From positions 310,001 to 374,000 of the forward strand of contig NZ_QXGS01000003.1 in assembly GCF_003604215.1 (NCBI RefSeq): 64,000 nucleotides of DNA. Direction: 5' to 3'. The notes under the pieces are model-generated. The model was given only the letters and a program-made list of their open reading frames with translations. It did not search any database and was not told where the DNA came from. The DNA is from Teichococcus vastitatis (GTDB lineage: Bacteria; Pseudomonadota; Alphaproteobacteria; Acetobacterales; Acetobacteraceae). This document shows positions 13,022 through 22,600 of the stretch, in pieces (the stretch's first letter is position 1; every line of letters starts with the position of its first letter). The position numbers and the translations under genes are program-made.

Positions 13022-13050
13022 TTGACAGCCTGGGCCCGGATCGGCTTACC
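13022..13050 (+). promoter_or_regulatory. Possible promoter of tRNA-Lys
   Basis: A perfect -35 hexamer TTGACA (13022-13027) is followed after 17 bp by CTTACC (13045-13050), a weak -10. Transcription would start about 15 nt before the mature tRNA. The -35 is convincing, the -10 less so. Confidence 0.4.
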
Positions 13051-13071
13051 CCCGCTCCGGCGTCCCACTCC

Positions 13072-13144
13072 GTGCCCGTAGCTCAGTTGGTAGAGCACGA
13101 GACTTTTAATCTTGGGGTCCAGGGTTCGAGTCCCTGCGGGCACA
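13072..13144 (+). tRNA. tRNA-Lys(TTT)
   Basis: A full cloverleaf can be drawn: acceptor GTGCCCG/CGGGCAC, D stem GCTC/GAGC, anticodon stem CGAGA/TCTTG with loop CTTTTAA (anticodon TTT at 13105-13107), and T stem CAGGG/CCCTG with loop TTCGAGT. The discriminator is A13144. The following bases are CAT, so CCA is not encoded and must be added enzymatically. Confidence 0.95.
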
Positions 13145-13205
13145 TACCCCCCAGCCGCCGGCATGCCCTGGCACAGCGTGACCAGGAAGGCTAAGCACGG
13201 CGGCG

Positions 13206-14294
13206 ATGTCACCGCCGATTCTGACCGTTGTGGTTCCCTGTTACAACGAAGCCGCCAATGTGCTTGCCATGGTGTCGCGGCTGCGATCGGTGCTGCATGG
13301 CATCGCATGGGAAGTCATCTTCGTTGATGATGACAGCCCGGACGGCACGGCCGCCGTGGCGAAGCAGCTCGCGGCTGATGATGGCCGCATCCGCTGCATC
13401 CGGCGTGTTGGCAGGCGCGGCCTTTCATCCGCCTGCGTGGAGGGGATGCTGGCCTCCGCCGCCCGCTACGTCGCGGTGATCGATGGCGACCTCCAGCACG
13501 ATGAGAACCTGCTGCCGGAGATGTTGCGCGTGCTCGAAGCGGATGAGGCCGATGTCGTGATCGGCAGCCGCCATGTGAGCGGCGGCGAGGCGGCCGAAGG
13601 CTTCTCGCGGCTGCGACGGATGCTCAGCGATGGCGGAACCGGCCTCGCCCGCCTGTTCCTGCCGGTTCCCGTGGCCGATCCGATGAGCGGCTTCTTCATG
13701 CTGCGCCGGGCCACGGTGGATCAGCTGGCGCCGGAACTGACCGGGCGCGGCTTCAAGATCCTGCTCGACCTGTTGCTGACCAGCCATGCCGTGCTGCGCA
13801 TCAAGGAACTGCCCTACGTGTTCCGGCCTCGCGAAGCGGGCGAGTCGAAGCTCGACACCATCGTGTTGATTGAATTCCTGACGCTGCTGCTGGACAAGGT
13901 GTCGGGCGGCATCCTGCCTATGCGGTTCCTGTCCTTCGCCGCGGTGGGCGGCTTCGGGTTGCTGGTGCATCTGCTGGTGCTGACCGCGTCGATCCACCGG
14001 ATGGATTTCGCGGCCGCGCAGTGGTTGGCCAGCTTCGCCGCCATGACCGCCAATTTCTGGCTGAACAATCGCCTGACCTATAGCGACGTCCGGCTTCGGG
14101 GGGCGGCCTTGTGGCGCGGCCTGCTGATCTTCTACGTCGTCTGCGGCGTGGGCGTCGCGGCCAATGTCGGCATCGCCGGGCTGATGCTGCATGATGACCA
14201 GATGAACTGGGGCCTGGCCGGTGCCGCGGGCGCGCTGATCACGCTGGTGTGGAACTACGCGGTCTCGGCGACTCTGGTTTGGCGCGCGCGATGA
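13206..14294 (+). CDS. GT2 polyprenyl-phosphate glycosyltransferase fused to a GtrA-like membrane domain
   Basis: Probably transfers a sugar from a nucleotide donor onto undecaprenyl phosphate at the inner membrane. Residues 1 to about 225 are a DPM1-like family 2 glycosyltransferase: LTVVVPCYNEAANV, VIFVDDDSPDGT and the metal-binding VIDGDLQHDENLLPEML. Residues about 235-360 form a four-helix GtrA-type domain (FLSFAAVGGFGLLVHLLVL ... ANFWLNNRLTY), thought to hold or flip the lipid-linked sugar. Length is 362 residues. The stop overlaps the next gene as ATGA, and that gene encodes an ArnT-like transferase able to use such a donor. The sugar cannot be told from sequence; mannose, glucose and aminoarabinose-type sugars are all possible. 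Confidence 0.88.
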   Translation: MSPPILTVVVPCYNEAANVLAMVSRLRSVLHGIAWEVIFVDDDSPDGTAAVAKQLAADDGRIRCIRRVGRRGLSSACVEGMLASAARYVAVIDGDLQHDENLLPEMLRVLEADEADVVIGSRHVSGGEAAEGFSRLRRMLSDGGTGLARLFLPVPVADPMSGFFMLRRATVDQLAPELTGRGFKILLDLLLTSHAVLRIKELPYVFRPREAGESKLDTIVLIEFLTLLLDKVSGGILPMRFLSFAAVGGFGLLVHLLVLTASIHRMDFAAAQWLASFAAMTANFWLNNRLTYSDVRLRGAALWRGLLIFYVVCGVGVAANVGIAGLMLHDDQMNWGLAGAAGALITLVWNYAVSATLVWRAR

Positions 14295-15739
14295 CCGCAT
14301 CGGCCCGCCCCTGGGTGCTGGCGCTCGGCCTGCTGACCGCCTTGCGGCTGGTTGCGGCCATGATGCTGCCGCCGGCTCCCGACGAAGCCTATTACTGGAT
14401 CTGGGGGCGGGCCCTGGCCCTCAGCTACTACGACCATCCGCCCATGGTGGCCTTGTGGACGGCCGCAGGCTCCGGTCTGCTAGGCGACACGGCCCTCGGC
14501 CTGCGGCTGCTGGGTCCGCTGAGCTTGGCGGTGGCCTCGGTGCTGCTGGCGCGGGCCGGCAATGCCCTGTTTCCGGCCAGTGGCGCCGGATACTGGGCCG
14601 CGGCGCTGTTGAACGGGACGCTGCTGTTCAGTGCCGGTTCGGTGCTGATGACGCCGGACACGCCGTTGCTGGTGTTCTGGTGTGCCGCCTTGTGGGCCTG
14701 GGTACAGGCGCATCTGCGGCAGGACGGGCGCTGGTGGCTGGTGTTCGGGGTGCTCGCCGGGTGCGCGCTGTTGTCGAAATACACAGCGGCATTCCTGGGT
14801 CTTGGCGTCCTGATCTGGATGATCGCCGCGCCCCGGGCGCGGCACTGGTTCCGAGACTGGCGCCTGTGGGCCGGCGGCATCCTGGCGGTGGTGGTGTTTT
14901 CCCCGGTTTTGGTGTGGAACGCACAGCATGACTGGGTCAGCCTGGTGAAACAGGGTGGGCGGGCCGGCAGCGTGGGAACCGGATCGGCGCTCCGCTATCT
15001 GGGCGAACTCATCGGTGGCCAAATCGGGCTGGCGACGCCGATCATCTTCGTGCTGTGCGTCGCCGGTATCGCCGTCGCATGCCGGCGGTTCTGGCGAGGC
15101 GATGCTGCGGCAGGGCTTCTGGCCGCCGCGACGATTCCCGCCGCCCTGGTCTTTCTGTGGCAATCCACCGGCAGCCGGGTGCAGGGAAACTGGCCGGCGA
15201 TCCTTTATCCCTCGGCCTGCCTCGCGGCGGCCGGCTATCTCAGCCCGCGCTGGCACCGGTGGCGCCGCTGGGGCATCTCGGTGGGCCTGGTGCTGACCGC
15301 GATGGTGTTGCTGCAGGCCGCGCTGGCCCCGTTGCCCCTGCCACGCCGCAGCGATCCGACGCTGGCGCGCCTCGGCGGGTGGCAGGATTTCGCGAACCGT
15401 GTGGAGGAACTGCGCCTGGAGCGCGGCGCCAGCTTCGTGGCCGCTGAGGAATACGGGCTGGCGAGTGAGCTGGCCCTGCACCTGCCGCGTGGCACCCCGG
15501 TCATCGCGCTGGGCGATCGCTGGGACCTTTTCAACCTTCCGGAGCCTCCTCCGGGTGGCCGGGGATTGCTGATCCGCAGTACGCGGCGGGGCGAGGCCGA
15601 GCCGCTCTGGCCGCAGTCGGAACCTGCGGGCGAGGTGTCGCGCCGGCGCGAGGGGATCGAGGCGGAGCGCTACCGCATCTACAACGTGACTGTGATCGGG
15701 GACGGGCCGAGGAAGGTGGCTTTGCCGTCGCGCCGCTGA
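14291..15739 (+). CDS. ArnT/PMT-family (GT83-like) membrane glycosyltransferase
   Basis: An integral membrane transferase that should move a sugar from a polyprenyl-phosphate carrier onto a periplasmic acceptor such as lipid A, core oligosaccharide or protein. The 482-residue protein has about ten hydrophobic segments. In the first periplasmic loop the acidic catalytic motif reads PPAPDEAYYWIWG, followed by YYDHPPMVALW, both typical of the ArnT/PMT superfamily. The ATG at 14291 overlaps the stop of the upstream GT2-GtrA gene by 4 nt, so donor synthesis and transfer are probably coupled. Acceptor and sugar are unknown. It resembles the generic glycosyltransferase family 39 annotation more than true ArnT. 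Confidence 0.85.
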   Translation: MTASARPWVLALGLLTALRLVAAMMLPPAPDEAYYWIWGRALALSYYDHPPMVALWTAAGSGLLGDTALGLRLLGPLSLAVASVLLARAGNALFPASGAGYWAAALLNGTLLFSAGSVLMTPDTPLLVFWCAALWAWVQAHLRQDGRWWLVFGVLAGCALLSKYTAAFLGLGVLIWMIAAPRARHWFRDWRLWAGGILAVVVFSPVLVWNAQHDWVSLVKQGGRAGSVGTGSALRYLGELIGGQIGLATPIIFVLCVAGIAVACRRFWRGDAAAGLLAAATIPAALVFLWQSTGSRVQGNWPAILYPSACLAAAGYLSPRWHRWRRWGISVGLVLTAMVLLQAALAPLPLPRRSDPTLARLGGWQDFANRVEELRLERGASFVAAEEYGLASELALHLPRGTPVIALGDRWDLFNLPEPPPGGRGLLIRSTRRGEAEPLWPQSEPAGEVSRRREGIEAERYRIYNVTVIGDGPRKVALPSRR

Positions 15740-15804
15740 CGTGCCGGCCCTGGTGAAGCCCGCGCCGCCGCCTACATGCAGGGGGCAAGCGAAAGGGCCG
15801 CGCC

Positions 15805-16752
15805 ATGTTGATTCGGATCCGCCGGGGATGGGAGTTGCCGGAAGCAGCGGCGACGCCGGAAGCCCTGGTGTTGAGGCGCCGCGCTTGGCTGCGTGCCGCC
15901 GGGCTCGGCGCGGTGGCGATCGCGGCCCCGGGCCTCGCCGGCGCCCAGACGGCCCCGGGCCCCATGAATGCTGTGGCGAACAGCCGCTTCCAGCCCGGCC
16001 GCGACATCACGCCGGAGAAGGATGCCGCCAGCTACAACAACTATTATGAGTTCGGCTCCAGCAAATCGGTCGCGGCCGCGGCGCAGAAGCTTCCCCAGTC
16101 GCCCTGGACCCTGAAGCTCGAAGGCTTGGTGGAGAAGCCGCAGGAGCTTGACCTCGGCGATCTGCTGAAGCGCGTATCCCTGGAGGAACGTGTTCTGCGC
16201 CATCGCTGTGTGGAAGCGTGGGCCATGACCGTGCCCTGGACCGGTTTTCCGATGGCGGAGCTGGTCAAGCTCGCCGCGCCGACCTCCGCAGCCCGCTTCG
16301 TGGTGTTCGAAACGATCCAGGACAGGGCCCGGATGCCGGGGCTTCGGCAAAGCTGGTATCCCTGGCCCTATCAGGAGGGCTGCACCCTGGCCGAGGCCAC
16401 GAATGAGTTGTGCTTCCTGGCCGTCGGGATGTACGGCAAGCCGGTTCCGGCCCAGAACGGCGGACCGATCCGGGTGCTGTTTCCATGGAAATACGGCTTC
16501 AAGAGCGGCAAGGCGCTGACGCGGATCCGCTTCACCGACACCCGCCCCGTCAGCTTCTGGGAGAAGCTGCAGCCGAGCGAATACGGCTTCTGGGCCAATG
16601 TGAACCCCGCCGTGCCGCATCCCCGATGGAGCCAGGCGTCCGAGCGGCTGCTGGGCAGCAACGAACGCGTGCCCACGCAGATCTTCAACGGCTACGGCGA
16701 GTTCGTGGCGCCGATCTATGCCGGGCTTGAGAAGGAAGCTCTGTTCCTCTGA
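15805..16752 (+). CDS. msrP: Protein-methionine-sulfoxide reductase catalytic subunit (YedY type)
   Basis: A periplasmic molybdopterin enzyme that repairs oxidised methionine residues in envelope proteins. The 315-residue protein starts with a Tat signal (LRRRAWLRAAGLGAVAIAAPGLAGAQ), required because the cofactor is loaded in the cytoplasm. The Mo-coordinating cysteine is in HRCVEAWAMTVPWTGFPM, and RVLFPWKYGFKS and FWEKLQPSEYGFWANVNP are family hallmarks. The usual membrane haem partner MsrQ is not adjacent: the next gene is an unrelated convergent Nudix gene whose stop lies 4 nt away. Confidence 0.95.
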   Translation: MLIRIRRGWELPEAAATPEALVLRRRAWLRAAGLGAVAIAAPGLAGAQTAPGPMNAVANSRFQPGRDITPEKDAASYNNYYEFGSSKSVAAAAQKLPQSPWTLKLEGLVEKPQELDLGDLLKRVSLEERVLRHRCVEAWAMTVPWTGFPMAELVKLAAPTSAARFVVFETIQDRARMPGLRQSWYPWPYQEGCTLAEATNELCFLAVGMYGKPVPAQNGGPIRVLFPWKYGFKSGKALTRIRFTDTRPVSFWEKLQPSEYGFWANVNPAVPHPRWSQASERLLGSNERVPTQIFNGYGEFVAPIYAGLEKEALFL

Positions 16753-16756
16753 CCCC

Positions 16757-17206
16757 TCAATCCGGCAAGCGGCGGCGGCCCTCAGCAATGGCCTGGAGCA
16801 CCTCCGGCCGAAGGCTGAGGCCGGCGACCTGATCCGGCGTGAACCAGGCGGCAGCGCTGGCATCGTCGCCCGCCCGCGGCGTGCCGGCCAGCCATCGCGC
16901 CGCGAAGTCGAGGATGGTGTAGTGGAAGCGGGTACGGCCCTCCTCATCCTGGCTGATCGCATCCACGGCCAGGGCGATGTGCAGGGGGCCGGCCGTGACC
17001 CCGGTTTCTTCGAGCAATTCGCGGCGAGCGGCCTCGTCCACGGTTTCGCCCAGATGCTGGGCGCCGCCCGGAATCGACCATTCGCCGAGGCGGGGCGGCC
17101 TAGCGCGGCGTACCAGCAGCACGTCCTCGCCCCGGAACAGGATGACGCCGATGCCGATCCAGGGACGGTCAGGATATTCCCGAGAGAGCGCGGGAGCAGA
17201 ATTCAT
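16757..17206 (-). CDS. Nudix hydrolase
   Basis: Hydrolyses a nucleoside diphosphate linked to some moiety X; the substrate cannot be fixed from sequence. The 149-residue protein has a complete Nudix box, GAQHLGETVDEAARRELLEETGV, which fits GX5EX7REUXEEXGU. The opening GIGVILFRGEDVLLVRRARPP and the short length recall house-cleaning (MutT/ADP-ribose pyrophosphatase-like) members. The start at 17206 has a strong GGGAGG site. It lies 16 nt after recG on the same strand, so the two probably form an operon, which suits a genome-maintenance role (inference). Confidence 0.85.
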   Translation of the reverse strand: MNSAPALSREYPDRPWIGIGVILFRGEDVLLVRRARPPRLGEWSIPGGAQHLGETVDEAARRELLEETGVTAGPLHIALAVDAISQDEEGRTRFHYTILDFAARWLAGTPRAGDDASAAAWFTPDQVAGLSLRPEVLQAIAEGRRRLPD

Positions 17207-17222
17207 GTCTTGCCTCCCGGTG

Positions 17223-19304
17223 TCAGCCCGCTGCCAGCGGAGCGAGGCTAAGGTCGTGGTCGAACAACGCCAGCAGGGTGCGCGCCGCACGGCCGCGGGG
17301 CGAGGCGGAGAGTTCCGGGTCACGTTCCAGCAGCAGCGCGGCATCCTGGTGCGCCATGCGAACCAGACCGCCATGCCGGGCCGGGTCCGCCAACCGGCGG
17401 CCGATGCGGCCCGCCTGCCGTACTCCCAGAGCATCTCCGCCGCCGCGATAGTCCAGATCGGCATCGGCGATCACGAAGCCGTCCTCGGTGTCGCGCAGCA
17501 CCGAGAGCCGGCGCTGCTCCGCCTCGTTCAACTCGGCCGAGGGCAGCAGCAGACAGAAGGATTGCGCGCTGCCGCGCCCGACCCGTCCACGCAGCTGGTG
17601 CAGGGCCGCCAAGCCGAAGCGCTCGGCCTGCTCGATGATCATGATGGTGGCCTCAGGCACATCCACCCCGACCTCCACCACCGTGGTGGCCACCAGCAGC
17701 TGCGCCGTTCCGGCGGCGAAATCCTGCAGCGCCGCTTCACGAATCTCCAGCTTCTGGGCGCCATGCGCCAGCCGGACCAGGGACCCGAAGATCGCGGAAA
17801 GCTCCGCGAAGGTGGTCTCGGCCGCCACATTGTCGTGTTTCTCGCCTTCCTCCACGGCCCGAACGACCCAGTAGGCGCGGTGCCCCTGCGCAAAGGCAGC
17901 ACGCAGCCGTTCCACCAGCTCGTCCCGCCGCTCGCGGCTGACGATGCGGGTGACAATAGGCTGCCGGCCGGCGGGCCGGCCTGCGAGGCGGCTGACCGCC
18001 ATATCGCCCCACTGGGTCAGCAGCAGGGTGCGGGGAATGGGCGTGGCCGTCATCACCAGCACATCCGTGAGGCCCTTCTCCGTCAGGGCCAGGCGCTGCG
18101 CCACACCGAAGCGGTGCTGCTCGTCGACCACCACCAGGCCCAGATCGCGGAACACCACGCCATCCTCGATCAGGGCATGGGTCCCAATCACCATCGGGAT
18201 GGAGCCGTCGGCCAGGCCAGCCATGACCCGACGGCGCTCCTTGCCCTTCACGGAGCCCGCCAGCAGCATGCATTCCACGCCGGCGGCGCCGGCCAGCTTC
18301 CGCAGCGTCCTCAGATGCTGCCGCGCGAGCAGCTCCGTGGGCGCCATCAATGCCGCCTGCGCCCCGGCTTCCACCGCCCGCAGCATGGCCAGGATCGCCA
18401 CCAGCGTCTTGCCCGCGCCCACATCGCCCTGCAGCAGCCGCAGCATCCGGCGCGGCACGGCCAGATCCGCATCGATCTCGCGCAGGGCCTGCTGCTGCGC
18501 CTCCGTCGGCGGATAACCGAAGGCTTCGAGGGCAGCGCGGCGGAGGCGGCCATCGCCCTGCAGCGCGCGGCCGGGGCGTTGCAGAACCGTTCGCCGCACC
18601 AGCCCAACGGCCAATTGCCCCGCCAGCAGCTCGTCATAGGCGAGACGTTCCCGCGGTTCCTGGTCGGGGATGGTGTCGGGCCCCTGAAGCAGGTGCAGCG
18701 CGTCGGAGAAGGAGGGCCAGCGGCGCCGGGCGAGCAGGGTCGGATCGTGCCATTCGGCCAGATCCGGCACGATCTTCAGCGCTTCCTCCATCGCCCGGCC
18801 GATGTCGCGCTGACCCACGCCCTTCACCAGCGCCCAGACCGGCTGGATGGCGGGGATCTGGTCGGGCGGCTCGACGAAATCGGGCGCATCCATCTGCCAG
18901 CGGTCGCGGTACCGCTTCACCCGCCCCGAGATCCGGCGACTGGCCCCTTCCGGAAAGGTTCGGCCCAGCCACGCCCCGAGCCAGGATCGGCGGCCGAAAT
19001 AGATCAGGTCGATCGGACCGGAAGCGTCGTCGCAGCATACCACCCAGGGCTGCTGCGGCGTGCGGGGCGGCGTCACGTGGCGGATCACCACCGGACGGGT
19101 CGTTATCTCGCCATCCTGCAGATCCAGGTTGCGGCGGTCCTGATACCGTTCCGGGAGATGGAACAGCAGGTCGATGATCCGCGTTCCATCGATCGCGCGT
19201 TGCACGCGGGCGCGCTTGTCCTCACCCAGCGGAAGGCTGTCCAAAGGCGCCAGAAGCGCGGCGTGGCTTTCCGGCATCGTCTCTCGGGCTGACATGATTC
19301 CCAT
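17223..19304 (-). CDS. recG: ATP-dependent DNA helicase RecG
   Basis: Superfamily 2 double-strand translocase that regresses stalled forks and processes branched DNA. At 693 residues it has normal length. The N-terminal wedge/OB region includes FHLPERYQDRR. Helicase motifs follow: Walker A LLQGDVGAGKTLVAI, DEQH-type Walker B VVVDEQHRFGV, VMTATPIPRTL, and the C-terminal TTVVEVGVDVPEATIMII and QLRGRVGRG. The start could be 19304 (MGIMSARETMPE) or 19295 (MSARETMPE). It diverges from sdhE over roughly 35-45 bp, the usual alphaproteobacterial recG-sdhE-mfd arrangement. Confidence 0.96.
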   Translation of the reverse strand: MGIMSARETMPESHAALLAPLDSLPLGEDKRARVQRAIDGTRIIDLLFHLPERYQDRRNLDLQDGEITTRPVVIRHVTPPRTPQQPWVVCCDDASGPIDLIYFGRRSWLGAWLGRTFPEGASRRISGRVKRYRDRWQMDAPDFVEPPDQIPAIQPVWALVKGVGQRDIGRAMEEALKIVPDLAEWHDPTLLARRRWPSFSDALHLLQGPDTIPDQEPRERLAYDELLAGQLAVGLVRRTVLQRPGRALQGDGRLRRAALEAFGYPPTEAQQQALREIDADLAVPRRMLRLLQGDVGAGKTLVAILAMLRAVEAGAQAALMAPTELLARQHLRTLRKLAGAAGVECMLLAGSVKGKERRRVMAGLADGSIPMVIGTHALIEDGVVFRDLGLVVVDEQHRFGVAQRLALTEKGLTDVLVMTATPIPRTLLLTQWGDMAVSRLAGRPAGRQPIVTRIVSRERRDELVERLRAAFAQGHRAYWVVRAVEEGEKHDNVAAETTFAELSAIFGSLVRLAHGAQKLEIREAALQDFAAGTAQLLVATTVVEVGVDVPEATIMIIEQAERFGLAALHQLRGRVGRGSAQSFCLLLPSAELNEAEQRRLSVLRDTEDGFVIADADLDYRGGGDALGVRQAGRIGRRLADPARHGGLVRMAHQDAALLLERDPELSASPRGRAARTLLALFDHDLSLAPLAAG

Positions 19305-19338
19305 CCGCCTCTATATGCCAGCCTTGAAAGGCGCCGAC

Positions 19339-19653
19339 ATGTCCCAGACCGATCACACCTGTCCCGATCTTTCGCCGCGTCACCGGCGCCTGCTGTTCCG
19401 CGCCTCGCATCGCGGCACAAAGGAAACCGACCTGATGATCGGCGGCTTCGTGTCCCGCAACATCCGGACCTTCAACGAGGCCGAGCTGGATGAACTCGAG
19501 GCCGTGCTGGAATACCTCGATGTCGACCTGGTCGACTGGCTTTCCGGCCGGCGGCCCATTCCGTCCGAGATGATGACGCCGATGCTGGCCCGCATGGCGG
19601 AGGCCTGTTCGGAGTCGGGCGCCGGCATGCCGGAGAGCGTGCGACGCGCATGA
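19339..19653 (+). CDS. sdhE: Succinate dehydrogenase assembly factor (FAD assembly factor SdhE)
   Basis: Helps attach FAD covalently to the flavoprotein subunit of succinate dehydrogenase. The 104-residue protein belongs to the DUF339/Sdh5 family: the flavinylation motif appears as SHRGTKETDLMIGGF, followed by acidic helices (FNEAELDELEAVLEYLDVDL) and DWLSGRRPIP. The ATG at 19339 has AAAGG upstream. An earlier in-frame ATG would run back through the recG promoter region and is unlikely. Its TGA overlaps the mfd start (ATGA). Confidence 0.92.
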   Translation: MSQTDHTCPDLSPRHRRLLFRASHRGTKETDLMIGGFVSRNIRTFNEAELDELEAVLEYLDVDLVDWLSGRRPIPSEMMTPMLARMAEACSESGAGMPESVRRA

Positions 19654-22600
19654 CGGCTCTGACCGTCTTCGGTGCCCCGGAAGGTTTCGACGCACTTCTC
19701 CTGGCCCGCCGCAGGGCCGAGGCGGACGGCTTCGTTCTGCATGTCTGCCGCGACGATGCCCGCGTCGCCCGCATGCAGGACGGGCTGGCCTTCTTCGCGC
19801 CCGATGTCGAGGTGCTTCGCCTGCCGGCCTGGGATGTGCTGCCCTATGACCGGATTTCGCCGCATGCGGAGCTGGTGGCCGAGCGGATGGCGACCCTGGC
19901 CCGGCTGGGCGAGCCGCAGGCGCGCCGCGGCGTCGTCCTGACCACCGTCAACGCCCTGGTGCAGCGGGTGCCGCCGCAGGCGGTGTTCGAGGGTGCGACG
20001 CTGCATCTGCGCCGCGGCAGCCGCACCACTCCGGAAAAACTCTCCGCCTTTCTGGAATCCAATGGCTATGGCCGCGTTGCGACGGTCATGGAGCCCGGGG
20101 AATATGCCGTGCGCGGCGGCATCATCGACCTCTACCCGGCGGGGCAGCCGGAGCCGGTGCGCGTCGACCTGTTCGGCGATGAGGTCGAGAGCCTGCGCAG
20201 CTTCTCCACGGAAACGCAGCGCAGCGGTGCGCAGCTGAAGGAATTATCACTGCGCCCGGTGGGCGAGGTGTTCCTGGACCAGGAGTCGATCTCACGCTTC
20301 CGCAGCGGCTACCGCGAATTGTTCGGCTCAGCCGCGGCGGAGGATCCGCTCTACGTCTCGATCTCCGCCGGCCGCCGCCATCCGGGCATGGAGCATTACG
20401 CGCCGCTGTTCCACGACAGCATGGCGACGCTGCTCGACTACCTGCCGGGCGCTTCGGTCAGCCTCGACCATCAGGCCGAGGATGCCCTGGAAGCCCGGCT
20501 GGAGATGATCGAGGATCATTATCAGGCACGCCGCAACCCGACGCGGGAAGGCGAGGTGCCGTACCGGCCCGTGCAGCCTGCCCGCTTGTACCTGACGCGC
20601 GGCGACTGGGACGCCATGCTGTCGGGCGGCCCCCTGCTGCGCTTCACCCCGTTTCCCCAGCCCGAAGGCTCCGACGACGGCCTGGATGCCGGCGGGCGCC
20701 CCGGGAGGCTTTATTCCGAGGTCCGGGCTTCCGGGGAGAACGTGTTCGCCGCCTTCAAGGAGCAGGCGCAGAGCCAGTCGCGGCTCGGTCTGAAGCCCGT
20801 GCTGGCGGCCTGGAGCAAGGGCTCCCGCGAGCGGCTGGGCAATCTGCTGCGCGAGAATGGCGTCGCCGCGCAGGTGGCGGAAGACTGGCGCGCCGCCACT
20901 CGCGTGCCGGATGGCGTGATCGCCCTGGCGACCTTCGGCGTTGAGCGCGGCTTCACGGCGCCGCCCGGCGGCCCGCGGCAGCCCGGCATCGCCATCACCG
21001 GCGAACAGGATCTGCTGGGCGAGCGGATCGCCCGGCCGCCGCGGCGCCGCAAGCGCGCCGACCAGTTCATCGCTGACGCCACGGAGATCGCTGAGGGCGA
21101 TCTGGTGGTGCACCAGGATCACGGCATTGGCCGCTATGACGGGCTGGCCATCATCGAGGTCTCCGGCGCGCCGCATGATTGCCTGCGGCTGATCTATGAT
21201 GGCGGCGACAAGCTGTTCCTGCCGGTGGAGAACATCGAGCTGCTGTCACGCTTCGGCAGCGAAACGGCTGGCGCCACGCTGGACAAGCTGGGCGGCGCCT
21301 CCTGGCAGAACCGCAAGGCCAAGGCCAAGCAGCGAATCGCCGACATGGCCGAACGCCTGATCCGCATCGCGGCGGAGCGCCGGGTCAAGGACGCGCCACT
21401 CGCCGCGCCGCCGGAAGGCGCCTGGGACGAGTTCTGCGCCCGCTTTCCCTTTGCCGAGACCGACGACCAGCAGCGCGCCATCGCCGATGTGCTGGAAGAT
21501 CTCGCCGCCGGCCGCCCCATGGACCGGCTGATCTGTGGCGATGTCGGCTTCGGCAAAACCGAGATCGCCCTGCGCGCCGCCTTCGTGGTGGCGATGACCG
21601 GCGTTCAGGTGGCGGTGGTGGTGCCCACCACGCTCTTGTCACGCCAGCATTTCCGCACCTTCACCGCCCGCTTCGAGGGCCTGCCGATCAAGGTCGCGCA
21701 GCTGTCACGGATGGTGACGGCGAAGGAGGCAGCCCAGGTGAAGGCGGGGCTGGCCGACGGTTCCATCAACATCGTGGTCGGCACCCACGCCCTGCTGGCC
21801 AAGGGCATCGAATTTGCCGATCTCGGCTTGGTGATCGTCGACGAGGAGCAGCATTTCGGCGTGGCGCACAAGGAGCGGCTGAAATCGCTGAAGGCCGACG
21901 TCCACGTGCTGACGCTGACCGCCACGCCGATCCCCCGCACCCTGCAGCTGGCGCTGACCGGGGTACGGGAGATGAGCATCATCGCCACGCCCCCCGTGGA
22001 CCGGCTGGCGGTGCGCACCTTCATCATGCCGTTCGACGCGGTGGTGATCCGCGAGGCGATCCAGCGCGAGCGCTTCCGCGGCGGGCAGATCTTCTGCGTC
22101 GTGCCGAGGCTCGAGGACCTGCCGAGAATGGCCACCCGGCTCGCCGAGATTGTGCCGGAGGCGCGCACCGTTCAGGCGCATGGCCGCCTGACACCCTCCG
22201 AGCTGGAGCGGGTGATGACCGAGTTCGGCGACGGCAAGTACGACATCCTGCTGGCCACCAACATCGTCGAGAGCGGCCTCGACATGCCGGCGGTGAACAC
22301 CCTGCTGATCTACCGCGCGGACATGTTCGGCCTGGCCCAGCTCTACCAGCTGCGTGGACGCGTCGGCCGCGGCAAGCTGCGTGGCTACGCCTATCTCACC
22401 TGGCCGGCGACGCAGCGCCTGTCCGTCGCTGCCGAGAAGCGGCTCGCCGTGATGCAGACGCTGGACAATCTCGGTGCCGGCTTCACCCTGGCCAGCCATG
22501 ACCTCGACATTCGCGGCGCCGGCAACCTGTTGGGCGACGAGCAGTCCGGCCACATCCGCGAGGTCGGCATCGAGCTCTACCAGCAGATGCTGGAAGACGC

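Noticed and set aside
16977-19292. A 771-codon open frame on the + strand, opposite the Nudix gene and recG
   Set aside because: It is antisense to RecG motifs and carries none of its own.
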